The translations under genes and the position numbers were made by a program. From Variovorax sp. WS11 (GTDB lineage Bacteria; Pseudomonadota; Gammaproteobacteria; Burkholderiales; Burkholderiaceae_C): DNA of 64,000 nucleotides. Every line of letters begins with the position of its first letter. The first letter of the stretch is position 1. The notes beneath the pieces are model-generated. The model did no database searches. It saw nothing but the letters and a program-made list of their open reading frames with translations, and was not told where the DNA came from. Where the stretch lies: the NCBI RefSeq assembly GCF_010499245.1, contig NZ_JAAGOW010000003.1:124001-188000 (forward strand). The letters are read 5' to 3'. This document shows positions 15,404-25,704 of the stretch, piece by piece.

Positions 15404-18400
15404 TCAGTTCGCCGCCGGCTGTTCCCCGCGATGCAGCGGCGGCGCCCCTTCCGGCGCATCGGCCGGATCGGGCTGACGCCCGCGGATACGCGCCACCATC
15501 CGGTGCAGCCAGTGCTCGATGTCGTCCACGTAGGTGAACACGGCCGGCACCACCAAGAGGCTCAGCACGGTGGAGGTGATCAGCCCGCCGATCACCGCCA
15601 TCGCCATCGGCGCGCGGAAGCTGGAATCGGCCGCGCTCAGGCCGAAGGCGATGGGCGCCATGCCCGCGCCCATGGCCAGCGTGGTCATGATGATGGGCCG
15701 CGCGCGCTTGTGGCAGGCGTCGCGCAGGGCTTCCCAACGGGTCATCCCATGGTCGCGGCGCGCCACGATGGCGTACTCCGCCAGCAGAATCGAGTTCTTC
15801 GTGGCCACGCCCATCAGCATGATGAAGCCGATCATCGAGGGCATCGACAGCGCCTGCTGCCCCAGCAGCAGGCCGATGAAGGCCCCGCCCAGCGCCAGCG
15901 GCAATGCGCACAGGATGGTGACCGGGTGCAGGAAGTCCTTGAACAGCAGCACCAGCACGATGTAGATGCACAGCACGCCGGTCAGCATCGCCAGGCCGAA
16001 GCTGGCGAACAGCTCGCCCATCATCTCGGCGTCGCCCACCTCGGCCACGCGTACGCCGGGCGGCAGGTTGCGCACGGAGGGCAGGGCCTCCACCGCCGTC
16101 TTGGCATCGCCCAGGCCCACGCCGGAGAGCTCGATCTCGAAGTTGACGTTGCGCGAGCGGTCGTAGCGATCGATCACGGCCGGGCCGCCCTCCATCGTGA
16201 GCTTGGCAACCTGGCTCAGCATCACCGGGCCGCGCGCGCCGGGGACGGTCAGGCGTTCCAGCAGCGACAGGTCCTGCCGCGCCGAATCCTCCAGCTTGAC
16301 CACGATCGGCACCTGGCGCTGCGCCAGGTTGAGCTTGGGCAGCGCCTGGTCGTAGTCGCCCAGCGTGGCCACGCGCAGGGTCTCGGCGATGGCCGAGCTG
16401 GTGACGCCCAGGTCGGCGGCGCGCGCGAAGTCGGGCCGCACCGCGATCTCGGGCCGGATCAGGCTGGCGGTGGAGGTGATGTTGCCCAGGCCGGGGATGG
16501 TGCGCAGGTCTTTCTCGACCGCGCGCGCCGCGGCCGTGAGTGCGGTGGGCTCCTCGCCGGTCAGCACCAGGATGTACTTCTCGCCCGAGCCGCCCAGGCC
16601 GACCGTGGTGCGAACGCCGGGCAGGGTCTCGAGCGCCTTGCGGATGTTGTTCTCGATGCCCTGCTTGCGCGGCCGGTCGCCGCGCGGCGCGAGCTGGATG
16701 GTCAGCGTGGCCTTGCGCGTCTCCGGCGTGCCGAAGCTGGCGAAGGGGTCGCCGCCCGCGCTGCCGCCGCCCACGGTGGTGTAGGCGCTCTTCACATGCT
16801 CGACGGCCATCACGCGCTGGCGCGTCTCCTCGGCCATGGCCAGCGTCTGGGCCAGCGTCGCGCCCGGCGGCAGCGAGAGGTAGACCTGCGTCTGCGAGTT
16901 GTCGTCGGCCGGGATGAAGCCGGTCTTGAGCAACGGGATCAGCGCGATCGAGCCGAAGAAGAAGAGGGTGGCCAGCACCATGGTGGTGAAGCGGTGCCGC
17001 AGGCTGCGCTCGGCCAGGCGCATGTAGAAGCTGAGCCAGCGCGGCTCCTTCTCGGCGCCGACCAGCGGCTTCAGGATGTAGGCCGCCATCATCGGCGTGA
17101 GCACCCGCGCCACCACCAGCGATGCAAACACCGCGAGCGAGGCGGTCCAGCCGAACTGCTTGAAGAACTTGCCGGCCACACCGCTCATGAAGGCGGTGGG
17201 CAGGAACACCGCAATCAGCGTGAAGGTGGTGGCGATCACCGCCAGGCCGATCTCGTCGGCCGCCTCCATCGCCGCCTGGTAGGGCGACTTGCCCATGCGC
17301 AGGTGGCGGACGATGTTCTCGACCTCGACGATCGCGTCGTCCACCAGGATGCCCACCACCAGCGACAGCGCCAGCAGCGTGACCACGTTGATCGAGAAGC
17401 CCAGCAGGTACATGCCGACGAAGGCCGGGATGGCCGACATCGGCAGTGCGACGGCCGAGACGAAGGTGGCGCGCCAGTCGCGCAGGAACAGCCACACCAC
17501 CAGCACGGCGAGCAGTGCGCCTTCGTAGAGCAGGTGCAGCGAGCCGTCGTATTCCTCCTGCACCGGCTCGACGAAGTTGAAGGCTTCGGTGAGCTGGATG
17601 TCGGGGTGCTGGGCGCGCAGTTCCCTCAATGTCTTTTGCACCGCGGCGCCCACTTCCACCTCGCTGGCGCCGCGGCTGCGTGCGACCTCGAAGCCGACCA
17701 CCGGCTTGCCGTCGAGCAGGGCCGCAGCGCGCGGCTCGGCGATGGTGTCGGAGACGCGCGCCACCTGGTCGAGCCGGATGCTGCGGCCGTCGGACAGCGG
17801 GATCTGCATGTCGCGGAGTTCCTCGGCCGAGCGCACGGTGGCCAGCGTGCGCACCGGCTGCTCGCTGCCGCCCAGGTCGGTGCGCCCGCCGGCGCTCTCG
17901 GTCTGCACCTGGCGCAGCTGGCGCGAGATATCGGCCGCGGTCGCGCCCAGCGACTGCAGCCGGCCCGGATCGAGATCGACGTGGACCTGGCGCGTGGCGC
18001 CGCCCACTCGGTTGACCGCGCCCACGCCGCTGATGGCCAACAGCCTCTTGGTCACGGTGTCGTCGACGAACCAGCTGAGCGCCTCCGGGTCCATGCGCGA
18101 AGAGGCGATGGTGAAGGCCAGCACGGGCTGGGCCGCGAAGTCCAGCTTGTTGATCACCGGGTCGCGCACGTCGGCCGGCAGGTCGGCGCGCACGCGCGTC
18201 ACCGCCGAGCGGACGTCGTCGACGGCCTCCTGCACCGGTTTCTCGAGCCGGAACTCGACGATCATCGTCGCCGCGCCGTCCTGCACCTTGGTCGTGATGT
18301 GCTTGAGGCCCTGGACGGTGGCGATCGAGTTCTCGATCTTGCGCGCCACGTCGTTCTCGAGCTGCGAGGGCGCCGCGCCCGGCAGTGCGACCGAGACCGT

Positions 18401-18535
18401 GACCGTGGGCAGGTCGATGTCGGGGAAGTTCTGCACCTTCATCGCGTTGAAGGACAGCAGGCCGGCGAAGGTGAGCAGCACGAACAGCATCACCGCCGGG
18501 ATGGGGTTGCGGATGGACCAGGCGGAAACGTTCAT
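15404..18535 (-). CDS. efflux RND transporter permease (AcrB/MexB superfamily)
   Basis: A 1043-residue inner-membrane pump of the resistance-nodulation-division type. The N-terminal helix (S-A-W-S-I-R-N-P-I-P-A-V-M-L) and about twelve membrane helices in two halves are visible; the proton-relay acids lie in L-V-V-G-I-L-V-D-D-A-I-V-E-V-E-N at about 395-410. It runs on proton motive force and works with the adaptor and outer-membrane genes just upstream. The sequence is closer to the drug-efflux groups than to metal-efflux ones as I see it, but the substrate is unknown. The start at MNVSAWS was chosen over an upstream ATG because the family begins there. Confidence 0.94.
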   Translation of the reverse strand: MNVSAWSIRNPIPAVMLFVLLTFAGLLSFNAMKVQNFPDIDLPTVTVSVALPGAAPSQLENDVARKIENSIATVQGLKHITTKVQDGAATMIVEFRLEKPVQEAVDDVRSAVTRVRADLPADVRDPVINKLDFAAQPVLAFTIASSRMDPEALSWFVDDTVTKRLLAISGVGAVNRVGGATRQVHVDLDPGRLQSLGATAADISRQLRQVQTESAGGRTDLGGSEQPVRTLATVRSAEELRDMQIPLSDGRSIRLDQVARVSDTIAEPRAAALLDGKPVVGFEVARSRGASEVEVGAAVQKTLRELRAQHPDIQLTEAFNFVEPVQEEYDGSLHLLYEGALLAVLVVWLFLRDWRATFVSAVALPMSAIPAFVGMYLLGFSINVVTLLALSLVVGILVDDAIVEVENIVRHLRMGKSPYQAAMEAADEIGLAVIATTFTLIAVFLPTAFMSGVAGKFFKQFGWTASLAVFASLVVARVLTPMMAAYILKPLVGAEKEPRWLSFYMRLAERSLRHRFTTMVLATLFFFGSIALIPLLKTGFIPADDNSQTQVYLSLPPGATLAQTLAMAEETRQRVMAVEHVKSAYTTVGGGSAGGDPFASFGTPETRKATLTIQLAPRGDRPRKQGIENNIRKALETLPGVRTTVGLGGSGEKYILVLTGEEPTALTAAARAVEKDLRTIPGLGNITSTASLIRPEIAVRPDFARAADLGVTSSAIAETLRVATLGDYDQALPKLNLAQRQVPIVVKLEDSARQDLSLLERLTVPGARGPVMLSQVAKLTMEGGPAVIDRYDRSRNVNFEIELSGVGLGDAKTAVEALPSVRNLPPGVRVAEVGDAEMMGELFASFGLAMLTGVLCIYIVLVLLFKDFLHPVTILCALPLALGGAFIGLLLGQQALSMPSMIGFIMLMGVATKNSILLAEYAIVARRDHGMTRWEALRDACHKRARPIIMTTLAMGAGMAPIAFGLSAADSSFRAPMAMAVIGGLITSTVLSLLVVPAVFTYVDDIEHWLHRMVARIRGRQPDPADAPEGAPPLHRGEQPAAN

Positions 18536-18566
18536 GGCAGTGGGCTCGCTTCGGATCGGAGATGAC

Positions 18567-19721
18567 TCACGGCGCGCTCCGCTTCGCAGGCAGCGCATCC
18601 ACCACCCGCACCAGGTCGCCGTCGTTCAGGAAGCCGGCGCCCTGGACCACGATGCGCGCGTCTTCCGGCAGCTTGGTCATGATCTCGATGCGGTCGCCCA
18701 CGCGGCGGCCGGTTTCGACCTTCAACTGGGCGACGCGGCTGTCGGGCTGCAGCACGAGCAGGTGGTTGAAGCCGTCGCGCGGCACCACGGCCGCCAGCGG
18801 CACGGTCAAGGCGCCGCTGCGGCCGAGCTGGAACTCGCCGCGGGCGAACATGCCGGCCTTGACGGCGCTCGTTTGCTGCACGCCCGGGATGTCGACGTAG
18901 ACCAGGGCATTGCGCGTCTGCGGGTCCACCGTCGGCGCGATGCTGCGCACCTTGCCGCTGACCTGGGCGCCGCTGGCGCTGGTGATCACGGCGGGGGTGC
19001 CGACGGCGACGCGAGCCAGCTCGGCCGAAGTCACCTCGGCGCGCCATTCGAGGCGGCCCTGGCGGATCAGCCGGAACAGCTCGGTGCCGGCGCTGAGCAC
19101 GCTGCCCACGGTCGCGGTGCGCGAGGAGATCACGCCGTCGTCGGGCGCCAGCACCTGCGTGTTGCGGCCGCGCACCTGCTGCGCCGCCAGCACGGCCTCG
19201 GCGGCCTCGACGCGCGCCTTGGCGGTCTGCTCGGCCGTCTGGTACTGGTTGATCTGCTGCTGGCTTAGGGCGCCGGTGGCCTGCAGGGTGCGGGCGCGCG
19301 CGGCGTTGCCGGCCGCATCGGCGGCCGTCGCCTTGGCTTCGGCCAGCGAGGCGCGGGCCTGGGCCATGTCGGCCTGCACCGTCTCGGGCGAGAAGGTGGC
19401 GAGCACCTGGCCCTTCTTCACTACATCGCCCACGTTGACGCGCACTTCGGCCAGGCGCAGGCCGGTGGACTCGGAGCCGACGCTGGCCTCCTGCCAGGCC
19501 GCGACGTTGCCGTTGGCGGCCAGCGTGATGGTGAGCTCGCTGGTCTCGGGCCTGGCCACCGTCACGGTCAGCGCGGGCCTGGGCTGGGCGGCGGCTTCCT
19601 TGGGCTTGGCGGCGCCTTGCTCCGGGGGCTTGCCGCGCGAGAACAGGAAGGCGGCGGCCGCAAGCAGCAGCACCAGCACGGCCGCGATGATGAGGAGGGT
19701 GGAACGCTTCATTCTTGTCAT
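18567..19721 (-). CDS. efflux RND periplasmic adaptor subunit (HlyD/MFP family)
   Basis: A 384-residue membrane-fusion protein. An N-terminal membrane anchor (about 8-26) is followed by a Pro/Ala-rich linker, a lipoyl half-motif (A-N-G-N-V-A-A-W near 70), an alpha-helical hairpin of A-rich coiled coil (about 105-180) and beta-barrel domains. It bridges the pump and the outer-membrane channel. It ends 31 bases before the RND gene. Two starts, MTRMKRS at 19721 and MKRS at 19712, are equally possible. Confidence 0.93.
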   Translation of the reverse strand: MTRMKRSTLLIIAAVLVLLLAAAAFLFSRGKPPEQGAAKPKEAAAQPRPALTVTVARPETSELTITLAANGNVAAWQEASVGSESTGLRLAEVRVNVGDVVKKGQVLATFSPETVQADMAQARASLAEAKATAADAAGNAARARTLQATGALSQQQINQYQTAEQTAKARVEAAEAVLAAQQVRGRNTQVLAPDDGVISSRTATVGSVLSAGTELFRLIRQGRLEWRAEVTSAELARVAVGTPAVITSASGAQVSGKVRSIAPTVDPQTRNALVYVDIPGVQQTSAVKAGMFARGEFQLGRSGALTVPLAAVVPRDGFNHLLVLQPDSRVAQLKVETGRRVGDRIEIMTKLPEDARIVVQGAGFLNDGDLVRVVDALPAKRSAP

Positions 19722-19735
19722 GGGAGCCACTTCAC

Positions 19736-21229
19736 TTACTTCGCGATCGAAGAGGTGTTGGTTGTTTCGGAGCCGGGCCGCGCCCAGCCGCCGCCTGTCG
19801 TGCGGTAGAGCGCAACCCAGGCCTCGGCCCGCTCGCGCTGCAGCGAGACGCGCGCCGTTTGCGCGGCAAACAGGGTGCGCCGCGAATCCTCCAACTCGAA
19901 CAGGCTGGCCAGCCCGCTCTGGTAGCGCGCACTGGTGGCGTCGAAGGAGGCCTGGTAGTTCTGCACCGCGGTGTCGGCATCGCCGGCGCGCTGGTCGGTG
20001 CTCTGCAAGCTGATCAGCGCCTCCTCGACCTCGCGCACCGCCTGGCGCACGTTGCCGCGGTAGAGCGCGACGGCCTCGTCGTAGCGCGCCCGTGCCGCGT
20101 CCACATTGGCGGCCAGGGCGCCGCCATCGAAGATCGGCACCGACAGCGCCACCGGGCCGATGCTCCAGGTGTCGACGGTGTCGCGGAAGCCGCTGGTGCG
20201 GAATTGCAGACGGCCGATCGAGCCCTGCAGCGTCAGGCGCGGGAAGCGCTGCGCCAGCGCGGAGCCGGCTTCGGCGCTGGCGGCGGCGACGCCGAGTTCG
20301 GCCGCATAGACGTCGGGCCGCTGGGCCAGCGCCTCGGCCGGCACGCTGGCGATCGCATGCACGACCGGCAGCGCGCGGTCCACCGGCGCGGCGTCCAGCC
20401 GGGCCTGCAGCGTGGGCGCATCGATGCCGGTCAGCTGGACCAGCGACTGCTGCAGCAGGGCGCACTGCGCGCGCTGCTGCGTCAGCTTGGCCGAGGCGTC
20501 GGAGGCGCCGGCGCGCGCCAGCGCGGCATCGGCGGGCGCGGTGAAGCCGGCGCGCGCCGACAGGTCGTTGAGGCGCGCGGTCTCGGCCCGCGACTGCGTA
20601 TCGGCGGTGGCCACGGCGAGCTGGCGCCGGCACGCACGCTCGCCGAAATAGGCGTTGGCCGTCTCGGCCGCCACCGAGACCCGCGCCTCGTGCCACTTGG
20701 CGCCGGCGCTGTCGAGCCGGGCCTGGCTGGCGTCGCGGGTGGCGCGCAGGCCGCCGAAGAGGTCGATCTCCCAGTTCGACTGCAGGCCGGCCTGGAGGGT
20801 GGTGATCGCCGGGATCGAGGTGCTCGCCGAGCTGCTGCCGGTGCTGCCGGTCCCGCCCAGGCCGCCGAAGCCGCTGGTGGGCGAGTTGCTGCGCGTGGCC
20901 GAGGCATTGGCCGTGAGGTTGGGCGCCAGCGCCGCGCCGGCCGCCACGCGCGAGGCGCGCGCCTCGGCGATGCGCGCGGCGGCACTGGCCACGGTGGGGC
21001 TGGCGGCCTGGGCTGCGTCGATCAGCTCGACCAGGAGCGGATCGTCGAGCTGGCGCCACCAGTCGGCCAGCACGGGCAGCGAGCCGCCATGGGGCAGGGG
21101 CGTGCTCCACTGCGTGGGCGTCGGGGCCGTGACTTTCTCGGGCGGGCGCGGGAGCGTGCAGGCCGAGAAGGCCAGAGGGAGCGCGAAAGGGAGCGCAAAG
21201 CAGAGCGCTCGAAGCCGGGAGTTCCTCAT
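19736..21229 (-). CDS. outer membrane efflux lipoprotein, NodT/OprM-type
   Basis: This 497-residue TolC-like channel begins with a signal sequence ending near L-A-F-S-A-C, where the cysteine would be lipidated. Two OEP repeats follow, about residues 60-265 and 280-490, with the family-type phrases V-L-A-D-W-W-R-Q-L-D-D-P-L-L and S-I-P-A-I-T-T-L-Q-A-G-L-Q-S-N-W-E-I-D-L-F-G. A Gly/Ser-rich insertion at about 125-150 (L-G-G-T-G-S-T-G-S-S) is unusual. It is the first gene of the efflux operon and its stop is 14 bases before the adaptor ATG. The start MRNSRLR has GGAACC ahead. Confidence 0.92.
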   Translation of the reverse strand: MRNSRLRALCFALPFALPLAFSACTLPRPPEKVTAPTPTQWSTPLPHGGSLPVLADWWRQLDDPLLVELIDAAQAASPTVASAAARIAEARASRVAAGAALAPNLTANASATRSNSPTSGFGGLGGTGSTGSSSASTSIPAITTLQAGLQSNWEIDLFGGLRATRDASQARLDSAGAKWHEARVSVAAETANAYFGERACRRQLAVATADTQSRAETARLNDLSARAGFTAPADAALARAGASDASAKLTQQRAQCALLQQSLVQLTGIDAPTLQARLDAAPVDRALPVVHAIASVPAEALAQRPDVYAAELGVAAASAEAGSALAQRFPRLTLQGSIGRLQFRTSGFRDTVDTWSIGPVALSVPIFDGGALAANVDAARARYDEAVALYRGNVRQAVREVEEALISLQSTDQRAGDADTAVQNYQASFDATSARYQSGLASLFELEDSRRTLFAAQTARVSLQRERAEAWVALYRTTGGGWARPGSETTNTSSIAK

Positions 21230-21449
21230 GAGGTTCCGCAAAAAGTGGCGTGGCTGGCGATCGGGTAGGTCGCGTCGCTGGCGCCGGGTGCAGCCGGGTG
21301 GGCCGGGCAAGGCGCGCAGCATAGCAAGACTGCGCCTGCCTGAAATCAAGCCCCTACTGCAGATCGAAAAACCCTGCATCGTAGCCAGTTGCGGCAGCGC
21401 CATTGATGACGTTCGAAGCGTCCATTGATGCACAAGCTACGATTCCGGG

Positions 21450-22982
<1,533 letters not shown>

Positions 22983-23106
22983 AAGCGGATTCCTGTTGGC
23001 AAGCACGCGGGCTCGCACTGCAAGCCCTCGGGTTGCGTCCGCGCGAGCGCGCGGCTCGCACGCTATGGCTGCTGCTGTGCAATGCGCTGCAGCGCCGCTG
23101 TGGCGG

Positions 23107-23241
23107 TGACAGCTCGGCCAGCAGCGGCGTGGAGCTGGCCAGCTCGATGCGAGCGGCCTGCCCCGCATCCAGCAGTTGCCCTGGCGTGCCGCTCCACAGC
23201 AGTCCCGACAGGGCCGTGTTGGTGTCAAGAACCAGTCGCAC
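23107..23241 (-). pseudogene. truncated PIN-domain toxin remnant (VapC-like)
   Basis: From a GTG at 23241 the first 45 residues read like a PIN-domain toxin: R-L-V-L-D-T-N-T-A-L-S-G-L-L-W-S-G-T-P ending with L-L-A-E-L. The first catalytic aspartate (D in V-L-D-T-N) is there, but after L-A-E-L the frame runs into unrelated sequence (S-P-P-Q-R-R...), so two thirds of the ~140-residue family length and the other acidic residues are missing. Its start overlaps the end of the antitoxin frame by 17 bases, the usual coupling in such pairs. It cannot be an active nuclease. Confidence 0.75.
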
Positions 23242-23467
23242 GCCGTTGCTCGCTGCGCCAGGCCTCGATCTCGGCGTGGATCTCCTAGGTGGTCATCGGC
23301 GCGATCGGGTCGGCGGCGAGCTTCGTGCGCGCCTGGGCCATTCGCTCGACGGCCTCCTGGCGCAACTGCTCGCGGAGCCACTGCTCCAGGCGCGAGGGCG
23401 ACAGCAAGCCCGCGTTGCGGGCCTGCTGGGCCGGCGCATCGGGTAGCTCGAATTGCACAGTGGTCAT
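23225..23467 (-). pseudogene. antitoxin gene interrupted by an in-frame TAG
   Basis: An antitoxin-like frame begins M-T-T-V-Q-F-E-L-P-D-A-P-A-Q-Q-A-R and runs 60 codons to P-M-T-T, where a TAG stands at 23285-23287. Read through that codon, the frame goes on with E-I-H-A-E-I-E-A-W-R-S-E-Q-R-R and stops 17 bases inside the toxin start. The continuation looks like the natural family C-terminus, so one base change (for example GAG to TAG) probably broke the gene. A 60-residue truncated protein could still be made. Its partner toxin is truncated, so the pair is a decaying remnant. Confidence 0.7.
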
Positions 23468-23594
23468 GGTGAAGGTTCCTCGCTTGGCGTGCGTGCGTTG
23501 GTTGCTGCTTGGGTTGTACCGCAGGTTGCGTCTTGAGTTGAAGGGCGGGCTCAAATTCCCCGTGTCCCTGGAAAACCCTGACTGAAAAACATGC

Positions 23595-23617
23595 AATTGC
23601 CCAAAACAAAGGCAATT
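23595..23617. promoter_or_regulatory. candidate enhancer site for the sigma-54 activator
   Basis: AATTGCC-N9-GGCAATT is a perfect 7-bp dyad about 100-120 bases upstream of the expected start of the liv transcript. That is the normal place for an enhancer-binding-protein site, and the neighbouring activator has a Fis-type domain that would bind such a dyad. This is inference; only the dyad is seen. Confidence 0.5.
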
Positions 23618-23687
23618 CAAATGTCCTGATTCCAGGCTTTTCGCTCGGGGCGCAAGGGAAAGTCCCGTGCTTCTCCCTCATTTGCGC

Positions 23688-23704
23688 CTGGCACGGACTG
23701 TGCA
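23688..23704 (+). promoter_or_regulatory. sigma-54 promoter of the liv-type operon
   Basis: CTGGCACGGACTGTGCA matches the -24/-12 consensus with GG at 23690-23691 and GC at 23702-23703, exactly ten bases between them. The -24 half (TGGCACG) is perfect; the -12 half has GTGCA instead of TTGCA. Transcription would start near 23715, leaving a 20-base leader with AGGAG just before the ATG at 23736. Confidence 0.82.
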
Positions 23705-23735
23705 ATATTCAGTCATCCATTTCAGGAGACAAAGA

Positions 23736-24932
23736 ATGCATCGTCGCCATCTCGTCGCCCTCGCGGCGATCGCCACTCTGGGCGCTTCCGCGCTGAGCAC
23801 GCCCGCGCTGGCCCAGTCCAACGAGATCCGAATCGCCCACATCTACAGCAAGACCGGTCCGCTGGAAGCCTACGGCAAGCAGACGCAGACCGGCTTCATG
23901 ATGGGCCTGAACTACGCCACCGGCGGCACGATGACCGTCAACGGCAAGAAGCTGACCGTGATCGAGAAGGACGACCAGGGGAAGCCCGACCTCGGCAAGT
24001 CGCTGCTGGCCGCAGCCTATGCCGACGACAAGGCGGCGCTGGCGGTGGGCCCGACTTCCTCGGGCGTGGCGCTGGCGATGCTGCCGGTGGCCGAGGAGTA
24101 CAAGAAAATCCTGCTGGTCGAGCCCGCGGTGGCCGATTCGATCACCGGCGACAAGTGGAACAAGTACATCTTCCGCACCGGCCGCAACTCCAGCCAGGAC
24201 GCGATCAGCAACGCGGTCGCGCTCGACAAGCCCGGTGTCAGCATCGCCACGCTGGCGCAGGACTACGCTTTCGGCCGCGATGGCGTGAAGGCCTTCAAGG
24301 ACGCGATCAAGAAGGCCAAGATCGTCCACGAGGAATACCTGCCGCAGAACACCACCGACTTCACCGCCGGTGCACAGCGGCTGATCGACAAGCTCAAGGA
24401 CCAGCCGGGCCGCAAGGTGATCTGGATCGTGTGGGCCGGCGCCGGCAACCCCTTCAAGATCGCCGATCTCGACCTGAAGCGCTACGGCATCGAGATCGCC
24501 ACCGGCGGCAACATCCTGCCGGCGATGGCCAGCTACAAGCAGTTCCCCGGCATGGAGGGCGCGACCTACTACTACTTCGGCATCCCGAAGAACCCGGTGA
24601 ACGAGGCCCTGGTCGCGGCCCACTACAAGGAGTTCAAGACGCCGCCGGACTTCTTCACCGCCGGCGGCTTCAGCGCCGCAATGGCGGTGGTGACGGCGCT
24701 CAAGAAGACGGGCGGCGACACCGGCACCAACAAGCTCATCTCGACCATGGAAGGCATGAGCTTCGACACGCCCAAGGGCACGATGACCTTCCGCAAGGAA
24801 GACCACCAGGCGCTGCAGAGCATGTACCACTTCAAGATCAAGACGGACCCTGCCTTCGCCTGGGGCGTGCCTGAGCTGGTGCACGAGATCAAGGCGTCGC
24901 AGATGGACATTCCGGTCAAGAACAAGCGCTGA
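23736..24932 (+). CDS. ABC transporter substrate-binding protein, branched-chain amino acid type
   Basis: A 398-residue periplasmic protein with a signal peptide (about 1-26, ending T-P-A-L-A-Q) and a two-lobed type I binding fold (ligand-binding receptor family, R-I-A-H-I-Y-S-K-T-G-P-L-E near the start and V-G-P-T-S-S-G-V near 105). This class (LivK-like) binds branched-chain amino acids, but in Burkholderiales many bind aromatic acids, amides or other ligands. Start MHRRHL chosen because AGGAGA lies nine bases upstream. First gene of a sigma-54-driven operon. Confidence 0.92.
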   Translation: MHRRHLVALAAIATLGASALSTPALAQSNEIRIAHIYSKTGPLEAYGKQTQTGFMMGLNYATGGTMTVNGKKLTVIEKDDQGKPDLGKSLLAAAYADDKAALAVGPTSSGVALAMLPVAEEYKKILLVEPAVADSITGDKWNKYIFRTGRNSSQDAISNAVALDKPGVSIATLAQDYAFGRDGVKAFKDAIKKAKIVHEEYLPQNTTDFTAGAQRLIDKLKDQPGRKVIWIVWAGAGNPFKIADLDLKRYGIEIATGGNILPAMASYKQFPGMEGATYYYFGIPKNPVNEALVAAHYKEFKTPPDFFTAGGFSAAMAVVTALKKTGGDTGTNKLISTMEGMSFDTPKGTMTFRKEDHQALQSMYHFKIKTDPAFAWGVPELVHEIKASQMDIPVKNKR

Positions 24933-24939
24933 TCTCCCG

Positions 24940-25704
24940 ATGCTCGAGACGCGCGGGCTCACCGTCCGTTTCGGCGGCCATGTCGCGGTCAACGATGTCA
25001 GCTGCAGCTTCGCACCTGGCACGCTGACCGCGATCGTCGGCCCCAACGGCGCGGGCAAGACCACTTACTTCAACCTCATCTCGGGGCAGCTCAAGGCGAC
25101 GGCCGGCACGGTGTCGCTGGACGGCCGGATGCTGTCGGGCCTCTCTGCCTCGGCGCGCACGCGTGCCGGGCTGGGGCGGGCCTTCCAGCTGACCAATCTC
25201 TTCCCCAACCTCACGGTGCTGGAGAACGTGCGCCTTGCGGTGCAGGCCACGCAGGAGGGGGCGCATCGGCGCGGGCTCAATCTGTGGAGCATCTGGAGCG
25301 ACCACCGCGCGCTGACCGAGCGGGCCGACCGGATCCTGGCCGAGGTGGCGCTCAAGGCCAAGGAACACGCCACGGTCGCGAGCCTGCCGCATGGCGACCA
25401 GCGCAAGCTGGAAGTAGCGCTGCTGATGGCGCTGGAGCCGAAGGTCTTCATGTTCGACGAGCCGACGGCCGGCATGAACGCGGCCGAGGCGCCGGTGATC
25501 CTCGACCTGATCCGCGCGCTCAAAAAGGACCGCAGCAAGACCATCCTGCTGGTGGAGCACAAGATGGACGTGGTGCGCGAGCTGGCGGACCGGATCATCG
25601 TGCTGCACAACGGGCAGTTGGTGGCGGATGGGGAGCCGGCGGAGGTGATTGCCTCGCCGGTGGTCCAAGAAGCGTACCTGGGCGTGGCGAAGGAGCCTGC
25701 GTGA
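24940..25704 (+). CDS. ABC transporter ATP-binding protein, LivG-type
   Basis: The 254-residue ATPase has Walker A G-P-N-G-A-G-K-T-T at about 33-41 and Walker B V-F-M-F-D-E-P-T-A-G-M. The signature region reads L-P-H-G-D-Q-R-K-L-E instead of a clean L-S-G-G-Q, which is typical of LivG-type subunits. The long N-terminal-region insert around 80-110 (F-Q-L-T-N-L-F-P-N-L-T-V-L-E-N) is also LivG-like. It starts seven bases after the binding protein gene. Confidence 0.93.
   Translation: MLETRGLTVRFGGHVAVNDVSCSFAPGTLTAIVGPNGAGKTTYFNLISGQLKATAGTVSLDGRMLSGLSASARTRAGLGRAFQLTNLFPNLTVLENVRLAVQATQEGAHRRGLNLWSIWSDHRALTERADRILAEVALKAKEHATVASLPHGDQRKLEVALLMALEPKVFMFDEPTAGMNAAEAPVILDLIRALKKDRSKTILLVEHKMDVVRELADRIIVLHNGQLVADGEPAEVIASPVVQEAYLGVAKEPA

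Noticed and set aside
15371..18565. 1064-codon open frame on the plus strand opposite the first RND pump gene
   Set aside because: It is the complement of a well-recognised pump gene. Its translation is a low-complexity mix of H, R, Q, G and A, as expected for an antisense frame in GC-rich DNA.
23107..23241. Working VapC-like toxin
   Set aside because: Only the first third of the PIN domain remains and the later acidic residues are missing.
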